A stretch of 64,000 nucleotides of DNA, from the NCBI GenBank assembly GCA_035447065.1, contig DAOTGJ010000008.1, positions 1-64,000 on the forward strand. Direction: 5' to 3'. Position numbers and translations under genes: made by a program. Source of the stretch: CALEMW01 sp035447065. GTDB lineage: Bacteria; Krumholzibacteriota; Krumholzibacteriia; LZORAL124-64-63. The notes under the pieces are model-generated. The model made no database searches. It was not told the DNA's origin and saw only the letters and a list, made by a program, of their open reading frames with translations. Of this stretch, positions 24,698 through 32,103 are shown piece by piece (the first letter of the stretch is position 1; each line of letters starts with the position of its first letter).

Positions 24698-25417
24698 TTG
24701 AAGACCGCCATCATCAGCGACATCCACGCCAACCTGGAAGCCCTGCAGGCCGTGCTGGCGCACGCGCAGTCCGCGGGCGCGGACCGCCTGGTCTGCCTGG
24801 GCGACGTGGTGGGCTACAACGCCGACCCCGACGCCTGCCTGGAGCTCCTGCGCGCGCGGCCCGGCCTGATCTGCCTGCGCGGCAACCACGACGCCATGGC
24901 CGCCGACGACGCTCCCATCCTGGGCATCAACCCCATGGCCCACGCCGCCATCACCTGGACGCGCAGCCGCCTCAGCGCCGAGCAGAAGGCGTGGCTGCGC
25001 GCGCTGCCGCTGGTGGTGGAGGAGCCCGGCGCGGTCTTCACCCACGCCTCGCTGCAGGAGCCCGAGGCCTGGCACTACGTCAAGTCGGCCGATGCCGCCC
25101 GCCGCCATCTCGCCCAGCAGTCCGCCCCCCTGGGCTTCGTTGGACACTCCCATCTGGCGTTCGCCTGGCGGGAGACCGGCGCCGACCTGGACCTCGTGCA
25201 GGAGGCGCGTCTGACCCTCCGCCCCGACGAGCGCTGGCTGGTGAGCGTGGGCAGCGTGGGCCAGCCCCGCGACCACGACCGCCGCGCCGCCTACGCCCTG
25301 CACGACGACGACGCCGGCACGGTCCGCCACGTCCGCGTGGAGTACGACGTGGCCGCCGCCCAGCGCAAGATCCTGGACGCCGGCCTCCCCGCCCGCCTCG
25401 CCGAGCGCCTGGACTGA
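24698..25417 (+). CDS. YfcE/MJ0936-like metallophosphoesterase
   Basis: 239 residues starting with TTG at 24698; no ATG or GTG is available near the conserved beginning 'KTAIISDIHANLEAL'. Metal-binding motifs of the calcineurin-like fold appear in order: SDIHANLEAL (D-x-H), CLGDVVGYN (GD), LRGNHDAM (GNHD), 'FTHAS' and 'GFVGHSHLAF' (GHxH). The length and motifs fit the small diadenosine-tetraphosphatase/YfcE group of cytoplasmic, two-metal phosphodiesterases. The substrate is not determinable. It ends in front of a bidirectional terminator. Confidence 0.9.
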   Translation: MKTAIISDIHANLEALQAVLAHAQSAGADRLVCLGDVVGYNADPDACLELLRARPGLICLRGNHDAMAADDAPILGINPMAHAAITWTRSRLSAEQKAWLRALPLVVEEPGAVFTHASLQEPEAWHYVKSADAARRHLAQQSAPLGFVGHSHLAFAWRETGADLDLVQEARLTLRPDERWLVSVGSVGQPRDHDRRAAYALHDDDAGTVRHVRVEYDVAAAQRKILDAGLPARLAERLD

Positions 25418-25433
25418 CCCCCGCGCACGCGAA

Positions 25434-25459
25434 GAGGGCCGGGATCCCTCCCGGCCCTC
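25434..25459. terminator. Bidirectional hairpin terminator
   Basis: GAGGGCCGGGA (25434-25444) and TCCCGGCCCTC (25449-25459) form a perfect 11-base stem with a 4-base loop. It lies between convergent stops at 25417 (plus) and 25485 (minus). It is followed by a pyrimidine-rich tract on the plus strand. Confidence 0.7.
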
Positions 25460-25484
25460 CTCTCCTCCGACCGGCGATCTCCGG

Positions 25485-25907
25485 TCAGCGGACGCGCGTG
25501 CCGCACCACCCGATGGGCTTGCGTCCGTTCAGGAACCTCTCCCAGCTCCGCGCCGAGAACGCCGCCTCCACCACGCGGGCGGACAGGCCGTACTCGCGGG
25601 CGACCAGGCGCCAGGTCAGCCCGCGGGCGCGCAGGCGCAGCAGGCTCCGCTCGTCCACGCCCATGTAGGACGCCAGACGGCGGGCGATGCGGCGGTCCTC
25701 GCGCGTGATCGGCGCCACCGCGCGCGGCGCCGGCTGCGGCCGCACCACCACGTGGGGACGGGCCGCGTCGCCCACGCGCACCTCGAGGCCGGGACTCCGC
25801 ACCGAAACCCCGATGCGCACCTCGGCCGCGGCGTCGCTCACGGCGGCGCCCACGACGGTCAGCGTGACGGCGGACAGGATCAGCATGGTCTTCAGCCTGG
25901 TGTTCAT
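25485..25907 (-). CDS. Small secreted protein of unknown function
   Basis: 140 residues from ATG at 25907, which has a perfect AGGAGG 6 bases upstream. The signal peptide spans about 1-28. The N-terminal half of the mature protein is basic and proline-rich ('VVVRPQPAPRAVAPITRED'). The C-terminal half is a compact helical segment ('RLASYMGVDERSLLRLRARGL', 'TWRLVAREYGLSARVVEAAF', 'SWERFLNGRKPIGWCG'). This helical part looks like a small conserved domain but I do not recognise it. Divergent from the ferredoxin gene across a 225-base region. Confidence 0.7.
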   Translation of the reverse strand: MNTRLKTMLILSAVTLTVVGAAVSDAAAEVRIGVSVRSPGLEVRVGDAARPHVVVRPQPAPRAVAPITREDRRIARRLASYMGVDERSLLRLRARGLTWRLVAREYGLSARVVEAAFSARSWERFLNGRKPIGWCGTRVR

Positions 25908-26096
25908 GGTCGACCTCCTGGTTCCGCGCCGCGGGATGCGGCGTCTGAGCCGGCCCCACCGCAAGCCGCGTGCCCGACGTCGACTGTTGCCCCGCAACGA
26001 GTTAGCATCAAAGCGGCTGTGGCGAGATCGAGACGGCCGTCCCCTGCGGAGGACATCCAGAGGGTCCGCGCCTGGACGATCCGCCCCCGCATGGCG

Positions 26097-26102
26097 TACC
26101 AT
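26097..26102 (+). promoter_or_regulatory. -10-like element of the ferredoxin operon
   Basis: TACCAT lies 30 bases before the ATG at 26133, within the 225-base gap (25908-26132) shared with the divergent secreted-protein gene. Apart from this and the two ribosome-binding sites, nothing else is clear in that gap. Confidence 0.35.
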
Positions 26103-26132
26103 CGGACCCCGGCTCTCACCCAAGGAGGCGCC

Positions 26133-27425
26133 ATGGCCCACCGCACCGTCCGCGACGGTTACGACCGCTTCGTCGACCGCCTGAACCGCTTTCCCCAGGG
26201 CGCGCCGCCGTCCCGCCTGCTGAACCGCATCCTGGCCCTGCTCATGGACGAGCGGGAGGCCGGCCTGCTGGCCAGCCTGCCCATCCGCCCCTTCACCGCG
26301 GCCAAGGCCGCCCGCGCCTGGAAGCTGCCGGAAGCGGAGGCGCGCGCCGTCCTGGAGCGGCTGGCCTCGCGCGCGCTGCTGGTGGACATCGAGCACGAAG
26401 GCACGTCCCACTACGCGCTGCCCCCGCCCATGGCCGGGTTCTTCGAGTTCTCCCTGATGCGCGTGCGCGACGACCTGGACCAGAAGGCCCTGAGCGAGCT
26501 CTTCCACCAGTATCTGAACGTGGAGGAGGATTTCGTGAAGGCCCTCTTCACCGAGGGCGAGACCCAGCTGGGCCGCGTGTTCGTGCAGGAGCCCGTACTC
26601 ACGGGCGACGGCGCCGCCCACGTGCTGGACTACGAGCGCGCCAGCGAGATCATCCGCTCCGCCGACGTCATGGGCGTGGGCCTGTGCTACTGCCGCCACA
26701 AGATGCAGCACCTGGACCGCGCCTGCGCCGCCCCCATGGACGTCTGCATGACCTTCCACGCATCGGCGCGCTCGCTGATCAAGCACGGGCACGCCCGCGC
26801 CGTGGACGCCGCCGAGGGCTTGGACCTGCTGGACCGGGCGTACGAGCACGGGCTGGTGCAGTTCGGCGAGAACGTGCAGCGGCGCGTGAACTTCATCTGC
26901 AACTGCTGCGGCTGCTGCTGCGAGGCCATGATCGCCCAGCGCCGCTTCGCGCATCTGCATCCCGTGCACACCAGCAACTTCCTGCCGACGGTGGACGCTG
27001 AGGACTGCACCGGCTGCGGCAAGTGCGTGGACGCCTGCCCGGTGGAGGCGCTGAACCTCACGTCGGCCAACGATCCCGCCAAGCCGCGGCGCCGCGCCGC
27101 CCGCCTGGATCCCGACGTGTGCCTGGGCTGCGGCGTGTGCGCCCGCGCCTGCACGCGCGGCAGCATCCGCATGGAGCCGCGGGCCGCGCGCGTGATCACG
27201 CCGGTCACCAACGCCCACCGCTACGTGCGCATGGCCGTGGAGCGCGGCAAGCTGCAGAACCTGGTCTTCGACAACCAGGTGCTGGCCAGCCACCGCGCCC
27301 TGGCCGCCCTGCTGGGCGCGGTGCTCAAGCTGCCGCCGGTCAAACGGGCGCTGGCCAGCGAGCAGCTCCAATCGCGGTTCCTGGAGGCGGTGCTGCGGCG
27401 CGACGCGGGAGACGCCGAGGTATGA
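26133..27425 (+). CDS. Winged-helix 4Fe-4S ferredoxin-type protein
   Basis: 430 residues; ATG 26133 has AAGGAGG 6 bases upstream. The N-terminal ~100 residues look like a winged helix ('PFTAAKAARAWKLPEAEARAVLERLASRALLVDI'). The middle has two cysteine clusters: 'VGLCYCRHKMQHLDRAC..PMDVCMTF' (~180-205) and 'FICNCCGCCCEAM' (~255-267). The C-terminal part holds two classical 4Fe-4S motifs, 'CTGCGKCVDACPVEAL' and 'CLGCGVCARACTRGSI'. This architecture is known for ferredoxin-like proteins of unknown electron partner; the CNCCGCCC cluster could ligate a further cofactor. It is cytoplasmic, with no signal or TM. It overlaps the membrane-protein gene by 4 bases (ATGA), so a membrane-linked redox role is likely. 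Confidence 0.88.
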   Translation: MAHRTVRDGYDRFVDRLNRFPQGAPPSRLLNRILALLMDEREAGLLASLPIRPFTAAKAARAWKLPEAEARAVLERLASRALLVDIEHEGTSHYALPPPMAGFFEFSLMRVRDDLDQKALSELFHQYLNVEEDFVKALFTEGETQLGRVFVQEPVLTGDGAAHVLDYERASEIIRSADVMGVGLCYCRHKMQHLDRACAAPMDVCMTFHASARSLIKHGHARAVDAAEGLDLLDRAYEHGLVQFGENVQRRVNFICNCCGCCCEAMIAQRRFAHLHPVHTSNFLPTVDAEDCTGCGKCVDACPVEALNLTSANDPAKPRRRAARLDPDVCLGCGVCARACTRGSIRMEPRAARVITPVTNAHRYVRMAVERGKLQNLVFDNQVLASHRALAALLGAVLKLPPVKRALASEQLQSRFLEAVLRRDAGDAEV

Positions 27426-27868
27426 GCGGACCGCCGCCGCCGCTGCTGCTCGTGATCCACGCCGCCGCCACCTGGGCCATGGTGGGACTGATCTGGACGG
27501 TGCAGGTGGTCCACTACCCGCTGCTGGCGGGACTGGACCGCGGCGGTTTCCGCACGTGGCAGCAGCGGCACATGACCCGCATCACCTGGATCGTGGGACC
27601 GCTCATGCTCGTGGAGGCGGGCGCCGCTGCGGCGCTGTTGATCCGGACTCCGTCACCGGTCACGTGGACGGGCGCGCACCTGCTGGCGCTCATCTGGCTC
27701 TCCACCGCCGTGCTGCAGGCGCCGCTGCACGGCCGCCTGGCCCGCGAGGGATTCCAGGCCGACCTCCACCGGCGCCTGGTGCGCACCAACTGGATCCGCA
27801 CGGCGGGCTGGACGCTGCGCGGGATCGTCGCGGCGGAGCTCCTGCTGCGGTGCTCCGCCGCGGCGTGA
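27422..27868 (+). CDS. Four-helix membrane protein coupled to ferredoxin
   Basis: 148 residues, four hydrophobic segments (about 8-28, 52-72, 82-100, 122-142). Conserved-looking polar features lie near the helices: 'IHAAATWAMVGLIWTVQVVHYPLL', 'HMTRITWIVGPLML', 'RTNWIRTAGW'. The His residues in membrane helix 1 (IHAA, VVHYP) could be haem or metal ligands, but this is speculation. ATG overlaps the ferredoxin stop. I recognise the general family of small proteins with 'H..RIT.IVGPLML' but no assigned function. It ends 4 bases from the convergent YVTN gene. Confidence 0.75.
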   Translation: MSGPPPPLLLVIHAAATWAMVGLIWTVQVVHYPLLAGLDRGGFRTWQQRHMTRITWIVGPLMLVEAGAAAALLIRTPSPVTWTGAHLLALIWLSTAVLQAPLHGRLAREGFQADLHRRLVRTNWIRTAGWTLRGIVAAELLLRCSAAA

Positions 27869-27872
27869 CCCG

Positions 27873-28833
27873 TCAGCGCACGAAGGCGATACCGAAGGGG
27901 TTGAGGCCCACCGTCGCCTCGCCCCGGTACTGGGGCGTGCGGTCGCGGCCGGTCAGGCGGTAGAAGGTGACCTTGTCCGCCTCGGGGCCGGAGTGGGTGA
28001 CGAAGAGGCTCCGCCCGTCGTCGCTCAGGGCGATGTTGTGAGGCACGGGATGCGGCGTGTCCACCGGCCCGCCCAGGATGCGGTCGTGCCGCGTGTCGAC
28101 GGTGTAGATGCCACCCGCGCCGCCGCCCGGCAGGTTGGTGGTGTAGAAGCGTCGGCCGTCCAGGGCCATGGCCGCGCCGTGGGCTCCCGGGATGGTCAGC
28201 TCATCCACCAGCGCCAGGCTGCGCGGATGGAAGACCAGCACCTGGTCGCTGTTCTGGCAGGGCACGTACAGGCGCGTGTTGCGGCCCACGGACACGTGCG
28301 GGTCCTTGCCCACGGCGGCGCGGTTCACCTCCGTGAAGCCCTGGGTCTCGTACTGCACCAGGTAGTCGTTGTCCCCCGCCACGCCCAGCACGGTCACGTA
28401 GGCGTAGCCGCCGCGCGGATGCACCACCACGTCGTGGGGCTTGCCGCCCATGGCCGTCAGGTCCGCGGGCACGTCCACCGTGGCCAGCACGCCCAGGCTG
28501 CGGGCGTCGATCACGGTGATGGTGTTGTCGATGTCGTTGTTGACCCAGAGCTGGGAGCCGTGACGGTCCACCCACTGGTGGAACACGCCGCGGCCCGCGG
28601 GGATCACGGCCTCCACCTCGAAGTCGCGGGCGCGGAACACCACCACGCGGTCGTTGGCGCGGTCGCCCACGAAGACGCGGCGGCCCATCTGGTTCACGTA
28701 CATGGGCTCGGGCCGGGGCTCGCCTTCGGCCTGCGGCAGGGCGTAGGCGCCCACCACGGCGGCATCGCGGGCGTCCAGCACGGTGATGGTGCCCGAGCCG
28801 CGGTCGGCCGTCACCACCACGCCGCCGCGGTGA
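27873..28833 (-). CDS. YVTN-type beta-propeller protein, 5' end in gap
   Basis: About 320 codons are visible; the frame runs into the N-run at 28834, so the start and signal peptide are missing. It shows YVTN/40-residue repeats: 'GTITVLDARDAAVVGAYALP', 'RVFVGDRANDRVVVFRARDFEVEAVIP', 'QLWVNNDIDNTITVIDARSLGVLATVDVP', 'HDVVVHPRGGYAYVTVLG'. Such seven-bladed propellers are secreted or surface proteins, sometimes with quinohaemoprotein or adhesin roles. No catalytic motif is evident. The GTG at 28820 is probably internal since the repeat continues upstream (HRGG before VVVTADRG). Confidence 0.85.
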
Positions 28834-28933
28834 NNNNNNNNNNNNNNNNNNNNNNNNNNNNNNNNNNNNNNNNNNNNNNNNNNNNNNNNNNNNNNNNNNN
28901 NNNNNNNNNNNNNNNNNNNNNNNNNNNNNNNNN
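28834..28933. other. Assembly gap (100 N)
   Basis: Exactly 100 N, so a scaffold placeholder rather than a measured length. The flanks are not similar to each other. It hides the start of the YVTN propeller gene and whatever lies between it and the end of the MFS/spermidine-synthase gene at 28947. Confidence 0.97.
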
Positions 28934-28946
28934 AGATTCCGATCCT

Positions 28947-31907
28947 CTACTCCATGCCCTCCAACAGCACGCGCGCCTGCTCGGCGCCGGGGAAGCTCCG
29001 TCCCTGGGCAAGGGCGCCCTCCAGACGCTCGCGGGCCGCGTCGGGATCGCCCGCCGCATGGAGCACCGCGCCCAGGTGGTAGTTGACGATGGGATGGTCC
29101 GGCAGCGCCGCCGCGGCGCGGTTCATGACCGCAAGGGCGTCGAGGGTGCGACCCATGACGTGCAGGGTCCAGCCCAGCGTATCCAGCACCGCGCCGTCCC
29201 GCGGACGCAGCTCGGCGGCGCGCTCCGCCAGCGGCAGCGCCTCGGCCGCCCTGCCGGCCTCGGTCAGGAGGCTGGCCAAGGCGTTGAGGACCGACGGATC
29301 GTCGGGATGCGCACGCAGCATGGCGCGGTAGCGGCCGATCTCGGCGGACTCGCATACCACGGCGGGATCCGGCAACCGCCCCGTCTCGCGCAGGGACATG
29401 TGGAAGCGCGCGTTCCCGTTCTCCGGCATGAGGCAATAGGCGCGGTCCAGGTCGGCCTCGTCGCGGAAGAAGCCGTAGCGGCCGAGGAGCCCGGCCACCT
29501 CCTGCTCCTTCTTCACCGCCTCGATCACGGCGGCGTCGGCGCCATCCAGATGCGGCACGGCCGACGCCTGGAACGCCGGCATCTGCCGCTGCGGCGGCAG
29601 CGTCCACAGGGCCGACTGCTTGTCGAAGTAGTGGAAGTCGTCGGTGTTGATGCGCGTCTCGCCGCCGCTCATGGCGGCCATGGCGTCGGGGCCCATCCAG
29701 TAGAAGCCCGCCACGCGCTCGGGCGTGTCGATCTGGTACCGCTCGGCCTGGAACCACTCGGGCAGCGCCGCCAGCTTCCCGCGCAGCCGCGGCACGTCCA
29801 GGCGGTAGGGCTCCGGCGTGGCCATGAGGAAGGCCTGATCGCAGCCGTAGATGTACCAGAGCGTGGCCGTGGGGAACACCTTGCGGAAGGTGTTCAGGTG
29901 GATGTTCATCAGCTCGCCGCGCATGGATCCCAGCACGGGCACCCACTGGGCGAAGACGCCGTCGGGCTTCAGGCGGCGCTTCACCGCCTCGTAGAACTCC
30001 TCGGTGTAGAGGATCCAGGAATCGTACGCGCGCGGGTGGGTGGAATCGCCGATGATCAGGTCGTACCGCTTGCCGCAGGTGACCAGGTAGTTGCGGCCGT
30101 CGTCGTTGTGGAAGTGGAAGCGGTCCCGGTGGTACACGTCGCCGTTGTACTCGGTGAAGAGGTCGTTGATGCCCTCGATGTCCGGGTTCAGATCCACCAC
30201 GTCCAGCGACGCCACCTCCTCCGACGCCAGCACCGATCCCGCCGTCATGCCCGCGCCGAAGGCGATGACCATGGCGTCCTTGGGCCCGTCGGACTCATGG
30301 GTGACCACCGGCAGGATGCCCAGCAGCTTGAAGAGCTGCACGTGCCAGTAGCGCGTGGACGCCTCCTCCACGCCGTTGAGGTACATGTCGCGGTAGGTGC
30401 CCAGCCGGTCGTCGTACTGATCGATGACCGAGACCATGGCCGCCCGCCCCTCCTGCAGCAGCTTCACCTGGGCGTGATGCGCCTCGGTCTGCACGGCCAG
30501 CTTGCCCGCGTAGAGCTCCATGAGCCGCGGCGGCGCCAGCAGCAGCAGCGCCCCCACGGCGACCGCCGCGCCCGCAACCGCCAGGCGGCGCGATGCGCGG
30601 CCGCGGGGATCCAGCAGCACGCTCAGCCCGATGACGACGAGCACCATCGTCAGGCCCACCAGCGTGCCCTGCACGCCCACCAAAGGCACCAGCGTGTGGT
30701 TCACCAGTCCCGCACCCAGCAGGCCGCCGGCCGTGTTCAGCGCGTAGAGCGTGGCGGCGCGGCGTGTGGCGGCGCCGCGCGCCTCGGCCTGCAGCATGCG
30801 GATGGCCACGGGCAGCAGCGCCCCCAGCAGCATCGTGGGCGCCACGATCATGCCCAGGATGGGCAGCGGGTTGCGCGGCGCGATGTTGGTGAAGCGCGCC
30901 ATCTCGTTGGGGCTGAGGAAGCTGTCCGACAGCAGCAGGAACGGCGTGAGCAGCAGCATGGCGCCGGCGGCCGCGGCCAGCAGCCCGAAGAAGCGGTCGC
31001 CCCATCCGCGCGGCCGCAGCAGGCCGTAGAGCCAGGTGCCGACCACGCTGCTGATGCCGCTGCCCAGCAGGAAGCCCGTCAGGACCAGGGGAAACACCGA
31101 CACGCTGTTGCCCAGGTAGAGGATGCTCAGGCGCGTGAGCATGACCTCGTAGCCCAGGGACACGAAGCCCACCGCGAAGGTGGCGGCGGCGAGGAAGGCC
31201 CAGCGGGGGGGGCGGGAGTCGACCGCGTCCGCCGCGGCGGCAGGCGCGGACTCCTCGACCGCTTCCCTCCCGAGCATGAGGTGTGCGAGCAGCGCCGCCG
31301 CCGCCGCCAGCGCGTACAGGCCTCCGGCCACGTTCAGCGTGAAGCGCACGCCCAGCTCCAGCAGCAGGTGGTAGCCCGCCGCGAAGGTGCCCAGGGCCGC
31401 ACCGATGGTGTTGGCGCCGTACAGATACCCGATGCGCGCCGAGCGTCCGCCCGCCGCGCGCGGCGTGGCCCCGTGGATCATGGCCGGGAACGTGGCACCC
31501 ATCAGGAACGCCGGCGGCAGCAGCGCCGCCATGCTCACCACCACCCGCGCCACCGCCAGCAGGGAGCGGTCCGCGGCCCCATCGGCCAACGCCAGGAACA
31601 CTCCCTCCAGCCGCGTGAAGATCCAGGGCGACAGCAGCACGTAGGCGCCCACCCCCAGCTCCATCAGCACGTAGGGCCGCAGGCTGCGCCGGCGCCGGGC
31701 GAAGACGCGCCCTCCCGCGAAGCTGCCCAGCCCCAACCCGCCCATGAACACCACGATGATCATGGCCGCGGCGCTCAGGCTGTTGCCCACCACCACGATC
31801 AGCATGCGGTTCCAGGTGACTTCGGCGATCAGGCTGGCGGCGCCGGAGGCGAAGAAGGCCAGCACGGCGAGCACGGGCAGCAGGAAGGAACGGATGCGTT
31901 CGTTCAT
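28947..31907 (-). CDS. MFS-like/spermidine-synthase-like/TPR fusion protein
   Basis: 986 residues. About 12 membrane helices (~8-215 and ~235-440) carry 'GAASLIAEVTWNRMLIVVVGNS' and a second half 'VSLGYEVMLTRLSILYLGNSVS'. A Rossmann methyltransferase-like domain of the polyamine aminopropyltransferase type follows (~460-690): 'AMVIAFGAGMTAG', 'SLDVVDLNPDI', 'YDLIIGDSTHPRAYDSWILYTEEFYEAV'. TPR repeats occupy ~820-980. Fused MFS/spermidine-synthase proteins are common in this kind of genome, and few are shown to make spermidine; no SpeD neighbour is seen. The role is therefore uncertain. It is divergent from the AsmA gene, with an extended -10 at 31980-31988. Confidence 0.85.
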   Translation of the reverse strand: MNERIRSFLLPVLAVLAFFASGAASLIAEVTWNRMLIVVVGNSLSAAAMIIVVFMGGLGLGSFAGGRVFARRRRSLRPYVLMELGVGAYVLLSPWIFTRLEGVFLALADGAADRSLLAVARVVVSMAALLPPAFLMGATFPAMIHGATPRAAGGRSARIGYLYGANTIGAALGTFAAGYHLLLELGVRFTLNVAGGLYALAAAAALLAHLMLGREAVEESAPAAAADAVDSRPPRWAFLAAATFAVGFVSLGYEVMLTRLSILYLGNSVSVFPLVLTGFLLGSGISSVVGTWLYGLLRPRGWGDRFFGLLAAAAGAMLLLTPFLLLSDSFLSPNEMARFTNIAPRNPLPILGMIVAPTMLLGALLPVAIRMLQAEARGAATRRAATLYALNTAGGLLGAGLVNHTLVPLVGVQGTLVGLTMVLVVIGLSVLLDPRGRASRRLAVAGAAVAVGALLLLAPPRLMELYAGKLAVQTEAHHAQVKLLQEGRAAMVSVIDQYDDRLGTYRDMYLNGVEEASTRYWHVQLFKLLGILPVVTHESDGPKDAMVIAFGAGMTAGSVLASEEVASLDVVDLNPDIEGINDLFTEYNGDVYHRDRFHFHNDDGRNYLVTCGKRYDLIIGDSTHPRAYDSWILYTEEFYEAVKRRLKPDGVFAQWVPVLGSMRGELMNIHLNTFRKVFPTATLWYIYGCDQAFLMATPEPYRLDVPRLRGKLAALPEWFQAERYQIDTPERVAGFYWMGPDAMAAMSGGETRINTDDFHYFDKQSALWTLPPQRQMPAFQASAVPHLDGADAAVIEAVKKEQEVAGLLGRYGFFRDEADLDRAYCLMPENGNARFHMSLRETGRLPDPAVVCESAEIGRYRAMLRAHPDDPSVLNALASLLTEAGRAAEALPLAERAAELRPRDGAVLDTLGWTLHVMGRTLDALAVMNRAAAALPDHPIVNYHLGAVLHAAGDPDAARERLEGALAQGRSFPGAEQARVLLEGME

Positions 31908-31979
31908 GGGCGGACTCCGGGTGGGCTGAGGGCCGATCCGGGCGGGTCGCGATCACCCACCGTTCACATGGTTGTTTTG

Positions 31980-31988
31980 AACATAACA
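31980..31988 (-). promoter_or_regulatory. Extended -10 element for the MFS/synthase fusion
   Basis: The minus strand reads TGTTATGTT (TGn plus TATGTT) 73 bases before the ATG at 31907, in an AT-rich island (about 31967-32034). Confidence 0.45.
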
Positions 31989-32019
31989 CCCCCATCGCCG
32001 CGGCGGTAGATATTTTGAC

Positions 32020-32037
32020 TATTGATAATGACCATCA
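32020..32037. promoter_or_regulatory. Possible Fur-box-like AT-rich site
   Basis: TATTGATAATGACCATCA contains GATAATGA, a Fur-box half-site, and TGAT...ATCA inverted ends. It sits between two divergent promoters in the AT-rich island. A single half-site match is weak evidence. Confidence 0.2.
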
Positions 32038-32063
32038 GCTCCGGTTGCGCTCCTGACGGCCGG

Positions 32064-32072
32064 TGCTAGTAT
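32064..32072 (+). promoter_or_regulatory. Extended -10 element for the AsmA-like gene
   Basis: TGCTAGTAT lies 31 bases before the GTG start at 32104. A weak -35 (TTGCGC) is 16 bases upstream of the hexamer. Confidence 0.5.
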
Positions 32073-32103
32073 CGTGACACCACCATCAACCGGAGGAACC
32101 GCC

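Noticed and set aside
27993..32009. 1338-codon plus-strand frame running through the first N-gap
   Set aside because: Antisense to the YVTN and MFS-fusion genes, reads through unknown bases, and is His/Gln-rich.
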